A stretch of DNA of 64,000 nucleotides, from positions 62,001 to 126,000 of the forward strand of contig JAXGRA010000006.1 of NCBI GenBank assembly GCA_040766135.1, given 5' to 3'. Of the stretch, positions 44,447 to 52,609 are shown one piece after another. The number at the start of each line of letters is the position of its first letter. The first letter of the stretch is position 1. The notes under the pieces were generated by a model. The model made no database searches, was not told the origin of the DNA, and was given only the letters and a program-made list of their open reading frames with translations. The position numbers and the translations under genes are program-made. Source of the stretch: JAGVSV01 sp040766135 (GTDB lineage: Bacteria > Bacillota > Clostridia > Christensenellales > Aristaeellaceae).

Positions 44447-44476
44447 TTGACAGACATGATCGCCTTTAGGTAATAT
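44447..44476 (+). promoter_or_regulatory. Promoter of rplM-rpsI
   Basis: TTGACA (44447-44452) and TAATAT (44471-44476) are 18 bases apart, only 30 bases past the IS66 end. Confidence 0.6.
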
Positions 44477-44489
44477 AACTTTTGCATCA

Positions 44490-44580
44490 ATAGGCTCCGC
44501 TAGCCCCGGGACTATTGAACGAGCAAGGCGTGCTGACCATCACGCCAAGCAAAATGTTTGATTTGTCTTGTTAAGGAGGA
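44490..44580 (+). promoter_or_regulatory. Structured rplM leader (candidate L13 autoregulatory leader)
   Basis: The transcribed leader contains GGCGTG-CTGACCAT-CACGCC followed by AAGC and a pyrimidine/purine-rich segment, reminiscent of the Firmicutes L13 leader in which L13 represses its own mRNA. The hairpin is seen; the family assignment is from memory and unverified. Confidence 0.45.
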
Positions 44581-44587
44581 AGCTCAT

Positions 44588-45022
44588 TTGAACACCTACA
44601 TGGCCAATGCGCAAAATGTAGAGCGCAAATGGTTTGTCGTTGATGCGGATGGCATGGTGCTGGGCCGCTTGGCCAGCCAGGTTGCCAACATTCTGCGTGG
44701 CAAGCATAAGCCGACCTATACGCCCCATGTGGATACGGGCGATTATGTAATTATTATCAATGCCGGTAAAGCCAAGCTGACCGGCCGGAAATTGGATCAG
44801 AAGTTCTATTATCATTACTCTGGATACGTGGGTGGCCTCAAGGCTACCAAGTACCGCAACCTGATGGCTGAGAAACCGGAATTTGCCGTACGCCACGCCA
44901 TCGAGGGCATGCTGCCCAAGGGCCCGCTGGGTCGCAAGATGGCGAAAAAAATGTTCGTCTACGCTGGCGCCGAGCATCAGCACGCCGCCCAGAAGCCCGA
45001 GCCGCTGACGCTCATCGACTGA
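44588..45022 (+). CDS. rplM: 50S ribosomal protein L13
   Basis: A 144-residue L13. It starts with TTG at 44588, eight bases after AAGGAGG, giving MNTYMANAQNVERKWFVVDA as in clostridial homologues; there is no suitable ATG at this place. GKHKPTYTPHVDTGDYVIIIN and GMLPKGPLGRKM are diagnostic. It is followed after 13 bases by rpsI. The pair stands between mobile elements but is plainly chromosomal. Confidence 0.97.
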   Translation: MNTYMANAQNVERKWFVVDADGMVLGRLASQVANILRGKHKPTYTPHVDTGDYVIIINAGKAKLTGRKLDQKFYYHYSGYVGGLKATKYRNLMAEKPEFAVRHAIEGMLPKGPLGRKMAKKMFVYAGAEHQHAAQKPEPLTLID

Positions 45023-45035
45023 GGAGGAAAATAGC

Positions 45036-45425
45036 ATGGCACAAGCAGATTTCAACGCAGTAGGCCGCCGCAAGGAAGCGGTAGCACGTGTTCGCCTGGT
45101 ACCGGGCAATGGCAATATCATTATTAACAAGCGCGAACTGGACGATTATTTCGGCCTGGAAACGCTCAAGATGACTGTGCGCCAGCCTCTGGTGCTGACC
45201 AAGGTGACCGGCTTTGACATTATCGTCAATGTCACCGGTGGTGGCTTGACCGGTCAGTCCGGTGCCATCCGGCACGGCATCAGCCGCGCGCTCTCCAAAG
45301 CCAACCCTGAGTTGCGTCCGGAACTAAAAAAAGCCGGTTTCCTCACGCGTGATCCACGCATGAAGGAACGCAAAAAATACGGCCTCAAGGGAGCCCGCCG
45401 CGCGCCTCAGTTCAGCAAGCGCTGA
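45036..45425 (+). CDS. rpsI: 30S ribosomal protein S9
   Basis: A 129-residue S9 with the usual start AVGRRKEAVARVRLVPG, the central GGGLTGQSGAIRHGISRAL and the conserved basic tail RRAPQFSKR that reaches the P site. GGAGGAAAA precedes the ATG. It is co-transcribed with rplM and ends at a strong terminator. Confidence 0.97.
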   Translation: MAQADFNAVGRRKEAVARVRLVPGNGNIIINKRELDDYFGLETLKMTVRQPLVLTKVTGFDIIVNVTGGGLTGQSGAIRHGISRALSKANPELRPELKKAGFLTRDPRMKERKKYGLKGARRAPQFSKR

Positions 45426-45455
45426 TTGGGTAGAAAAAACAATACAACCAGTTCA

Positions 45456-45490
45456 AAAACCCTGGAAGATCAAAACTTTCCAGGGTTTTA
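45456..45490 (+). terminator. Terminator of rplM-rpsI
   Basis: An 11-bp stem (AAACCCTGGAA/TTCCAGGGTTT) with a ten-base loop ends in TTTTATTG, 30 bases after rpsI. Confidence 0.85.
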
Positions 45491-45502
45491 TTGTCATCAG
45501 AA

Positions 45503-45866
45503 AACCCCGCGCTAGGCGTGGGGTTCAATAGAGCTTATAGCGATGCGCATGATAAAGAAACTCCTTTTGCTAAAATACCGTTGCGTTCTGCCTATCTTTC
45601 TGCCAACTGCAACAAAGCAAAAGAAGGTCATTAGATGAATAATGACGTGCGAAGTTAAGCATACACTCGATAGAACCGCAATTAGCTCGAGGAGTTGCGG
45701 AAAAAATAGCACAAGATGAAGTATGGGGAGAGGGGACACTACAACTGTTATCAGGGCGATAAGCAATATCTTTCGCAATTGACAGATTATGCTTGCGCCT
45801 GCGAGGGCGCGTGCTAGTATTCTAGGGCTATGCCCGCATATGAAAAGCCACCGGCTAGGCCGGTGG
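45503..45866. mobile_element. Possible IS200/IS605-derived palindromic remnant
   Basis: This gene-free stretch between rpsI and the ABC exporter has a hairpin at each end with the same TAG loop: AACCCCGCGC-TAG-GCGTGGGGTT (45503-45525) and CCACCGGC-TAG-GCCGGTGG (45848-45866). Paired subterminal hairpins are the hallmark of IS200/IS605 elements and their non-autonomous derivatives. No TnpA or TnpB coding sequence is recognisable between them, so the assignment rests on the hairpins alone. Confidence 0.4.
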
Positions 45867-45911
45867 ATGGTTACTATGCCGATTGCTTTGTTTCTGTTGC
45901 TGCCCCTTTTT

Positions 45912-47870
45912 CTAGTGCTGATTTGTAAAATGCGTATAAAGATCGTTGTATAGCGCACTGTCCCGCATCAGGCTATCATGTGTGCCTATCTGGGACACCT
46001 TGCCGTCTTCAAGCACTGCAATATGATGGCAGTAGTCTTTTATAAGATTCAGTTTATGAGAGATAAGCAATGCTTTTTGATTTTGGGTGTATTTTTTTAA
46101 AACATCAAAACATTTCTTTTCGGTTATGGCGTCCATGGCAGTAAACGGTTCGTCTATAATCAAATAAAAGTTAAAAGCAGGCAAGAGCAGCCTCGCAAGC
46201 GCTATTTTGTTCTTCTCGCCTCCGGAGATATCTTTTCCTCTTTGGCCGAAATTTCTGCCGCCCAGGTATGTAATCTCCAAATCTGAAACAATTGCGTCGA
46301 AGCGCTCTTGAATATAATATTTGCGGGATGCTAACAATTTGGGCAAATAATCTGTTAAAAATTCTTTGTTGGCCGAACATTCTTTTGCAAGCGTTTCTAT
46401 AAAATCGGTGTATAATGGCGAATCCAAAGAAACAGTGAACAGATCGCGATATAAACGGCTGCAATCCTGCGAAAATGTTTTTCTGACAGGGTTTTTCAAG
46501 CTGTTTTGTATGATTTCATCAAACAGTTTTACAATAAGATGCTTGATCTCCCCCTCTTTGCTCCTGTATTCAACTTCGGTCAAAGGCTTTTTGTTTAACA
46601 CGATGTTATACGTTAAATCCGCATCAAACAGCTCCGCTTCCTGCGGGCAGTATAACAGGCTGCCGTAAAGGGCGCTCTTGGTAATGCTGTCTGTTCTGAT
46701 GTTTCCCAAAGTGCAACTTCCCGCTGATAGTTCCTTGTCCCCAAAGAGAATCTTCAGAATGGTGGATTTCCCCTCGCCTGAAAGGCCTACGATGCCCGTT
46801 TTTGAATGAATGTCAAGGCTGAAGTCTTTTATTGAATACTGTTCGTTGTCTTTTGAATATTTAAATGCACACTCGCTGAAACGCAAGTCATCGGAAGCCG
46901 GTACACAAAAGGCATTGTCCTCAACGATGTTTGCAACAACCTTATCCCGCATAAGCTCAAATCTATCCGCATCCTGCCTTATATCCTGCACCTTGATAAG
47001 GGGCATGAATGCCACGGGCAGGTAGGACAGAATAGCAACAAACGTAGATACTTCCAGCGTTTTGGACTGTATCTGATAAACCGATGCCGCAATGAGCACA
47101 ACAAGCGCAACATTCCTTACGGCTTCAACGATTGATTTTGAAATGGTTCTATATCTGATGGATGAGGCAAGCATTTTGTCTCTTTCCTGAAACGAGCCGA
47201 ACAACTCTTTCTTATTGTTTTCAACATCAGAAAATCCCAAAATAGAACGCCGGTTTTCTATAAACTCCATCACCCTGGGGTTTATTTTGACCAGGAGTTC
47301 TCTAAAAGCCTTGAAGGACGCCAGTTCTTTCTTTAAAACAACCTCTGTCAATGAAAGAACCACGACATACGAAATAATAACGATGATGGCAAAGGAAATT
47401 GTCCACTGAAGCGTAATCATTACAGCAATGACCGCCAAAACGCAAATAGAAAGAAAAGAGAAATAATTATGTTTTAGAAGGTCGGTAAGACGTTCCGTGT
47501 CCCCGAACACGGTCATAATGTACGCTCCCGCCCCACGTGAAGCAACAATGGCGTTTTCCTTATAGAGTGCGCTTACGATAAGCTTCTCCTGAAAAACCCT
47601 CTGCATGTCGATGACGATTTTATCAATAATGATTTTTTCCAGCACAAAACAGATGGATAAAACTGCTCCGGACACCAAGAGAAGGACGATGAAAGAAACC
47701 TGTAATTCTCCCGCAATGGCATCGTCTATAATATGTTTTTGAAGTATCGGTAAAAACCCTCCGATCACAGCCGCAGCAAGTGCCGTGATTGCCGTAAGGA
47801 TATACATACGTCTGTTTTTCTTGGGCATCTGGGTGTAGAAGAATTTAAAAATGGAAAAGATGTTTTTCAA
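45912..47870 (-). CDS. ABC exporter (fused permease-ATPase) with enlarged nucleotide-binding domain
   Basis: A 652-residue half-exporter with about six membrane spans (20-290) and an ATPase domain: Walker A GLSGEGKST (362-370), Q-loop Gln410, signature ISGGE (548-552, not LSGGQ), Walker B YLIIDEP (569-575). Q-loop to signature spans about 138 residues against the usual 50-60, so the helical subdomain carries an insertion of about 80. The start is a TTG at 47870, six bases after AAGGAGG; an ATG at 47927 overlapping a small frame is the alternative. The gene is AT-richer than its surroundings and probably acquired. Peptide or lipid export is likely, the substrate unknown. Confidence 0.82.
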   Translation of the reverse strand: MKNIFSIFKFFYTQMPKKNRRMYILTAITALAAAVIGGFLPILQKHIIDDAIAGELQVSFIVLLLVSGAVLSICFVLEKIIIDKIVIDMQRVFQEKLIVSALYKENAIVASRGAGAYIMTVFGDTERLTDLLKHNYFSFLSICVLAVIAVMITLQWTISFAIIVIISYVVVLSLTEVVLKKELASFKAFRELLVKINPRVMEFIENRRSILGFSDVENNKKELFGSFQERDKMLASSIRYRTISKSIVEAVRNVALVVLIAASVYQIQSKTLEVSTFVAILSYLPVAFMPLIKVQDIRQDADRFELMRDKVVANIVEDNAFCVPASDDLRFSECAFKYSKDNEQYSIKDFSLDIHSKTGIVGLSGEGKSTILKILFGDKELSAGSCTLGNIRTDSITKSALYGSLLYCPQEAELFDADLTYNIVLNKKPLTEVEYRSKEGEIKHLIVKLFDEIIQNSLKNPVRKTFSQDCSRLYRDLFTVSLDSPLYTDFIETLAKECSANKEFLTDYLPKLLASRKYYIQERFDAIVSDLEITYLGGRNFGQRGKDISGGEKNKIALARLLLPAFNFYLIIDEPFTAMDAITEKKCFDVLKKYTQNQKALLISHKLNLIKDYCHHIAVLEDGKVSQIGTHDSLMRDSALYNDLYTHFTNQH

Positions 47871-47926
47871 AACAGGCCTCCTTAACAGCGAAGATTCAGG
47901 AAATGTTTTGATACTGATTCCAAACA

Positions 47927-48010
47927 TTACTGCATCGTCGTGTCGGTCTTGCAGCTGTCGGCTGCTTGGTCACGTAGCGCTGCTCTTCGCTGCTCCTTGC
48001 TGCAAGCCAA
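47927..48010 (-). CDS. Possible 27-residue peptide upstream of the ABC exporter
   Basis: A TTG at 48010 preceded by AAAGGAG (seven-base spacing) opens a frame encoding MACSKEQRRAALRDQAAD and nine further residues with a second cysteine, ending in TAA at 47929-47927. The stop overlaps an ATG that is in frame with the exporter (TAATG). It might be a regulatory leader or an exported peptide, or nothing; no homology is recognised. Confidence 0.25.
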   Translation of the reverse strand: MACSKEQRRAALRDQAADSCKTDTTMQ

Positions 48011-48112
48011 AATCCCTCTCCTTTGGATGCATTACTGTTTTACATCAGCATGACACCGAAACTTTTAAAGAAAACACATGAAAAAGTGTATTTTAAAAAG
48101 CGAACAGAAGTT

Positions 48113-48142
48113 ATCATACCAAACACTCCCACTGACAGACAA
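48113..48142 (-). promoter_or_regulatory. Promoter candidate of the ABC exporter
   Basis: On the minus strand TTGTCT (48142-48137) and TATGAT (48118-48113) are 18 bases apart, the -10 being extended by TGG. It lies just outside the IS30 copy B duplication. The 100 bases between it and 48010 show no gene. Confidence 0.45.
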
Positions 48143-48153
48143 CCATCTCCCGG

Positions 48154-48168
48154 TATTTTTTACAAAGG
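48154..48168. repeat. 15-bp target-site duplication, left side of IS30 copy B
   Basis: TATTTTTTACAAAGG precedes the left end and recurs at 49414-49428. Confidence 0.88.
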
Positions 48169-49413
48169 CCCGAGTTGTAGAATGAAGTGAAACAGCAAAG
48201 CTCATGCAAACCCTGTTAAGATGGGATCAGAACAAACACATCAGGAGGATTAACATGAGCCAGTGGAAGTATACCAAGAAACGCAAGAAAGGAGAACACC
48301 TTACGTACATTGACCGGCAAAAACTTGAGATGTTGGTGAGGAAGAACGAGTCTTTACCGGCATATAAAAAGCACAGCATCCGTGAGATAGCTTGTCTGCT
48401 TGAATCCAGTCCGGCCACCATCAGCAGAGAACTGAAGAGAGGTCGTGTGGGGCCTCTGTATGGAAAAGAGCTGGTTCCATACTATTCATACTCTGCGGAT
48501 GTTGCCCAAAGAGATTATGACCAGAAAGGAACAGCCAAGGGCAGGAACATCAAGATAGGCCAGGATCACGCATTCGCAAACTATGTCAGCGAGCAGATCC
48601 TTGTCCACAAGCAATCGCCGGATGCCATCATCATGCGCTTGAACAGGGATGGGAATCCTTATGAAACCACCGTCAGTACCCGCACCCTGTACAGTTATAT
48701 TGAGCGCGGGTTCATTCCAGGCGTTGAGCTTTGCCACCTCCCTCGTCGCGGACGCCCCAGCAAACCCAAATACCGCCATTTACGCCGGGCATTCAAAGGA
48801 GATGGAAAAAGCATTGAGGAGCGCCCGCAGGCAGCCAACACCCGGCAGGAGGCAGGGCACTGGGAAATGGATTGTATGCTCTCTGGCCGGGGAAAGAGTA
48901 AAATTTGCCTGTTGGTATTATCGGAAAGGAAGCATCGTGAAGTGATCGTCAGGATACTTCGGTCTGCAACGGCTGAATCAGTAGTGAACACGTTAGATTG
49001 TTTGGAAAGAAAGTCAGGCGCAAAGGCCTTCCGAAAGCGTTTCAAATCCATTACCATGGATAATGGCTCTGAGTTTAGCGACTGGCGCTCACTGGAACGA
49101 TCCTGCCTAACAGGCAAAAAGCGTACAAGCACCTACTACTGTCATCCATACAGCGCCTGGGAGCGTGGGACAGTCGAACATGTCATTGGTTTGATTCGTC
49201 GTTTTATTCCAAAGGGTACGGACATTAGCAAACTCTCCAGCGCAGACATCCAACGCATCGAGGACTGGTTGAACGATCTGCCCAGGCGCATCCTCAATGG
49301 CAAGAGCGCAAAAATCGCCTCGGGCTCGCCCGAGGCAGCCTGACCAGGCCGAGGCCTGGTCTACCATCCGCAGGGCTGCAGGCTGTATGTTTCACTTATT
49401 CTTGCAATTGGGG
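48169..49413 (+). mobile_element. IS30-family insertion sequence, copy B (1245 bp)
   Basis: A complete copy with the same imperfect 25-bp inverted repeats as copy A (CCCGAGTTGTAG at left; CCCCAATTGCAA read inward from the right) and an intact transposase. The 15-bp direct repeats match in length those of copy A. Confidence 0.93.
48255..49343 (+). CDS. IS30-family transposase
   Basis: A 362-residue intact transposase. The N-terminal HTH region (LTYIDRQKLEMLVRKNES, REIACLLESSPATISREL) binds the ends. The DDE core has the first Asp in GHWEMD, the second in ITMDNGSEFSDW and the Glu in YSAWERGTVEHVIGLIRRF, followed by PKGTD, typical of IS30. AGGAGG precedes the ATG at 48255; the open frame from 48204 lies in the element's leader. 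It can presumably mobilise both copies. Confidence 0.94.
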   Translation: MSQWKYTKKRKKGEHLTYIDRQKLEMLVRKNESLPAYKKHSIREIACLLESSPATISRELKRGRVGPLYGKELVPYYSYSADVAQRDYDQKGTAKGRNIKIGQDHAFANYVSEQILVHKQSPDAIIMRLNRDGNPYETTVSTRTLYSYIERGFIPGVELCHLPRRGRPSKPKYRHLRRAFKGDGKSIEERPQAANTRQEAGHWEMDCMLSGRGKSKICLLVLSERKHREVIVRILRSATAESVVNTLDCLERKSGAKAFRKRFKSITMDNGSEFSDWRSLERSCLTGKKRTSTYYCHPYSAWERGTVEHVIGLIRRFIPKGTDISKLSSADIQRIEDWLNDLPRRILNGKSAKIASGSPEAA

Positions 49414-49428
49414 TATTTTTTACAAAGG
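49414..49428. repeat. 15-bp target-site duplication, right side of IS30 copy B
   Basis: TATTTTTTACAAAGG, identical to 48154-48168. Confidence 0.88.
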
Positions 49429-49465
49429 TTAAAAGAGTGGATTTTTCGTATGCTTTTAAGAAAAA

Positions 49466-50782
49466 TTATTCCACAGGCTGTGTTGCCACCCGCAGGCCCT
49501 TGGGCACGTGGTTCTTCAGCACGCCATCCACGGCCTTGCCCCAGCCCAGCGCAAACCCGGACAGCGAAGGGGCTGTCCAGCCGCGCAGTGATAGGGGAAT
49601 GGGTAGTGTTTCCCCGCGCAGGAAAGCGCGGGCCTCGGCCTCATCCACAGGAACTTGGATAGTTGGTGTAGCGGACAGCGCCAGCGCGTGGTCAGGTCGC
49701 AGGCTGCGTCCTACCTGCCGCACGGCATGTAACCCCAGCCGTAGCAGCACAAGCCCATCCACAGGCAGGCAAGCTGGCGGCAGCACCACGGCGGTGGTGC
49801 CAAGCAGCGCATCGGGCCGCAGGTCTTGTGCAATGATTTTCTTCATCAATGCGTGTGCATCCCGCAGCGCTGCTTGGTCTGCACGGGGTGCAAGCGGTGG
49901 CGCGTAGGTCGGGCGGACATCCTCCGGCTTTTGCAAAAGCGCTACAAACTGACCCTCGCCTGCAATGCGGTGCGGCCACAGCTTAAGGCGTCCATCCGGC
50001 GCCGCAGGCAGCCCCGGCAGTGCAAAGGGGACGGGCGTCCAGCCAGGGTGTTCTTGCAGGAAGGCATCCACCACGCCCTCGTTTTCGGTGGTGTTAAAGG
50101 TGCAGGTGCTGTATGCCATCCGACCGCCTGGGGCGGTCAACGTGGCGGCGGAACGCAGGATGTCCATCTGCCGCCGCGCGCAGCCCGCTACATGCTCCGG
50201 CGACCACATGCTGCGGGCAGTTGGATTTTTACGGAACATGCCCTCGCCGGAGCAGGGCGCATCCACCAATACGTAATCAAAGGCCTGGGGCAGACGTGCG
50301 GCCAGTTTATCCGGCGGCATGCAGGTGACCATGCAGTTGGCCAACCCCATGCGCTCCACGTTGGCGCTGAGCACCTGTGCACGGGAAGGGTTAATTTCGT
50401 TGGCCAACAGCAGCCCATGGGGAACCATGCGGGCTAACTGCACGCTTTTTCCGCCGGGTGCTGCGCACAAATCCAGCACCCGCGCGCCATCCTGAGGCGC
50501 AAGCGCTGCCGCCGGAATCATGGCGCTGGCATCCTGCAAATAGTAGGCACCGGCCTGATGCAGCGGGTTTGTGCCCAGTGCGGAAGCGGGCTGCACATAC
50601 CATGCATCCTGCGACCAGGGGACGGGGGAAAGCAGATCCTCCTCCGGGAAAAACCGCACGGCATCACGCAGGCGCAGGGCGCGCTCAGGGGGTTGATGGA
50701 GTGCATCAAAAAAGGCGCCGGCTTCGCTGCCCAGCAGCTGTTCCATCAGCGCCACAAATGCAGGGGGAAAGGCTTCAGTCAT
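49466..50782 (-). CDS. rsmF: RsmF/NOL1-NOP2-Sun family RNA cytosine-C5 methyltransferase
   Basis: A 438-residue SAM-dependent m5C methyltransferase acting on rRNA or tRNA. The SAM site DLCAAPGGKS is at residues 104-113. The two catalytic cysteines are Cys177 in DAPCSGEGMF and Cys227 in YSTCTFNTTENE. The C-terminal extension (about 300-438) corresponds to the RsmF PUA-like and linker domains. The ATG at 50782 overlaps the preceding gene by eight bases, making it the last gene of the cdaA operon. IS30 copy B lies 52 bases beyond its stop. Confidence 0.9.
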   Translation of the reverse strand: MTEAFPPAFVALMEQLLGSEAGAFFDALHQPPERALRLRDAVRFFPEEDLLSPVPWSQDAWYVQPASALGTNPLHQAGAYYLQDASAMIPAAALAPQDGARVLDLCAAPGGKSVQLARMVPHGLLLANEINPSRAQVLSANVERMGLANCMVTCMPPDKLAARLPQAFDYVLVDAPCSGEGMFRKNPTARSMWSPEHVAGCARRQMDILRSAATLTAPGGRMAYSTCTFNTTENEGVVDAFLQEHPGWTPVPFALPGLPAAPDGRLKLWPHRIAGEGQFVALLQKPEDVRPTYAPPLAPRADQAALRDAHALMKKIIAQDLRPDALLGTTAVVLPPACLPVDGLVLLRLGLHAVRQVGRSLRPDHALALSATPTIQVPVDEAEARAFLRGETLPIPLSLRGWTAPSLSGFALGWGKAVDGVLKNHVPKGLRVATQPVE

Positions 50783-51545
50783 TGCGGGGCAGCCGGTTGT
50801 CACGCGGCGCGGGCTCCTCGTAGTAGTAATTGGGGGGATAGACAGGCTCGCGGAAGGCGGTAGTCTCCGGCAAGGCCTCGTCCCCGTCGTCCTCCTCCTG
50901 CGGGCGCAATGTTTCGCGCAGGTCACTCAGCTTGTGCAATATGCCGCGCTTGCGATCAGCCCGTCGACGGCGCACAGCAGGGACAGGCATATCCTCGGGA
51001 TAACCGGGATGTTCGGGTACATCAGCGGGCCATTCCTGCATGGGGGCAGGCTGCGGCTGAGGGGCAGCGCCTGAGGCTGGACGCCAGGCGATGTTAATGT
51101 CTGGTACCGAAGCTTCTGGCAGCGGCTGAGCCGGATACACTGGCTCGGGCCTTGCTTCATATTGGGGCACAGGATCGGCATACAAATCCTCGGGCAAGGG
51201 CATGCTTTCCTCGTTCTCCTGCACCCAACCGGACATCATGTTGAGGTAATCTTCGGGCATATCGGTTTGTTCCAGCGCCTGCGCAGCCTGCCAGTTCCTC
51301 TGCGCATGCTGTTGCTGTACACGATGCTTACGCCAGGTATGATGCGGCCGCCAGCGAACAAACCATACGATATAATCAATTGCTGTCCCGCCAACCAGCA
51401 GTGCGATCAACAATGGCAACCAAATACGCCCCAAAAAATCCGACAGACCGCCAGCGTGATTGGCCACCATGTTCCAGCCAGCGTTGACCAGTCCCTTCGT
51501 CCAGCCCAGAAAAATGCTGAAAAGCCAGTCTGCAAAAGCGTTCAT
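50775..51545 (-). CDS. Membrane protein of unknown function with proline-rich tail
   Basis: A 256-residue protein. Residues 1-65 hold one or two hydrophobic segments (LPLLIALLVGGTAIDYIVWFV near 43-63), followed by a basic patch and a long acidic, proline-rich cytoplasmic tail. No family is recognised. It overlaps the CdaR-like stop by four bases (ATGA) and the rsmF-like start by eight bases, so it is tightly embedded in the c-di-AMP operon and may take part in it. Confidence 0.72.
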   Translation of the reverse strand: MNAFADWLFSIFLGWTKGLVNAGWNMVANHAGGLSDFLGRIWLPLLIALLVGGTAIDYIVWFVRWRPHHTWRKHRVQQQHAQRNWQAAQALEQTDMPEDYLNMMSGWVQENEESMPLPEDLYADPVPQYEARPEPVYPAQPLPEASVPDINIAWRPASGAAPQPQPAPMQEWPADVPEHPGYPEDMPVPAVRRRRADRKRGILHKLSDLRETLRPQEEDDGDEALPETTAFREPVYPPNYYYEEPAPRDNRLPRND

Positions 51546-52609
51546 GGCGTGTCGGCGTCCTTGGCGATCTGCACGGTGACATAGATGACCTCGCCGCTTA
51601 CGTACTGTGCATCCGTGGGCTTCACCACGCGCACTGCGCGGATTAGCGGCTCCGTTACACCGGCTACACTAATGACAGTATCCACATCAATGAAATCGAG
51701 TGAACGCAAAAACTCCTGCGGGCCAGCCACCGAAACATACGTGGGATCAGCTGTTACGGACACAACATGATAGCCGGGTGCAGGCACACCCGAGGTGATG
51801 CCGGACAGGTTGATATCTACCGTTTTCATGGGGTGCAGCGTTTGCTCCACCAGCAGGGTGTCCAACAGCACCGATTCGCTGGTCACGCTGATCAGCTGGC
51901 TTCCAATGGGCTTGTTGTCGGTGCCTATCAGCGTATACGGCAGGGCGCTGTACTGTACGCCAGCCTGTGCAGGTACGTGCGACTGGTCATAGGTGACCAC
52001 ACAGCGCACCACCTTTTCCAGCAAAGAGCGCGGGCCTGAGATGTTGACCCGCGTGGGATCCACCGTGGGGGTCTGGCCGTAAAAGCCTGCGGGCACACTG
52101 CCTACGGTGTTTAGCTGCACCGGGATACGGCGGCGGGTTACATATTCATCTACCTGCAGGGTGACCTCGCTGCCGGACAGCCAGGTGACCGTGCCATATG
52201 TGGTGGAGGAGGTATATATGATGGGTACCTTTTGCTCGCCCTTGCCAGTGATGCGCGACAAGTCTATCCGCACGTTATAATTGGAGGCGCTTACGCTGTT
52301 ATAGATGCGCTGCGGCACATCCGCGCGCATGCGAAGATGGGGCAGTGTGTCCAGACCGCCCACCACGACCAGGCCGCTGCGCTGCAGCACATCGGCGTTG
52401 GTCACATTGATTTCTACATCTTCGAAAGTTTTTTCGCGCATCAGCGCACTGTCCTGGCTGATGATGCCGGCCCACAACACCATGGCAATCAACAGGCTGA
52501 TTAATTTTAACCCCCATTGATAACGCAACATACGCCACAGGTGTATGAACACCTGACGGATGCTATGCGCGGATGTTTTTTCGGGGGGTGAGGTAGGTTT
52601 ATTGGTCAT
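51542..52609 (-). CDS. cdaR: YbbR-domain protein, CdaA regulator CdaR
   Basis: A 355-residue extracellular protein with one N-terminal membrane anchor (LKLISLLIAMVLWAGIISQ, about 33-53) and tandem YbbR repeats. CdaR binds CdaA and modulates c-di-AMP synthesis. The start at 52609 overlaps the cdaA stop by 11 bases, indicating coupling. In most Firmicutes glmM follows; here an unknown membrane protein does. Confidence 0.88.
   Translation of the reverse strand: MTNKPTSPPEKTSAHSIRQVFIHLWRMLRYQWGLKLISLLIAMVLWAGIISQDSALMREKTFEDVEINVTNADVLQRSGLVVVGGLDTLPHLRMRADVPQRIYNSVSASNYNVRIDLSRITGKGEQKVPIIYTSSTTYGTVTWLSGSEVTLQVDEYVTRRRIPVQLNTVGSVPAGFYGQTPTVDPTRVNISGPRSLLEKVVRCVVTYDQSHVPAQAGVQYSALPYTLIGTDNKPIGSQLISVTSESVLLDTLLVEQTLHPMKTVDINLSGITSGVPAPGYHVVSVTADPTYVSVAGPQEFLRSLDFIDVDTVISVAGVTEPLIRAVRVVKPTDAQYVSGEVIYVTVQIAKDADTP

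Noticed and set aside
41558..49413. Composite transposon made of two IS30 copies
   Set aside because: Each copy has its own distinct 15-bp duplication, showing two independent insertions, and the interval includes housekeeping rplM-rpsI.
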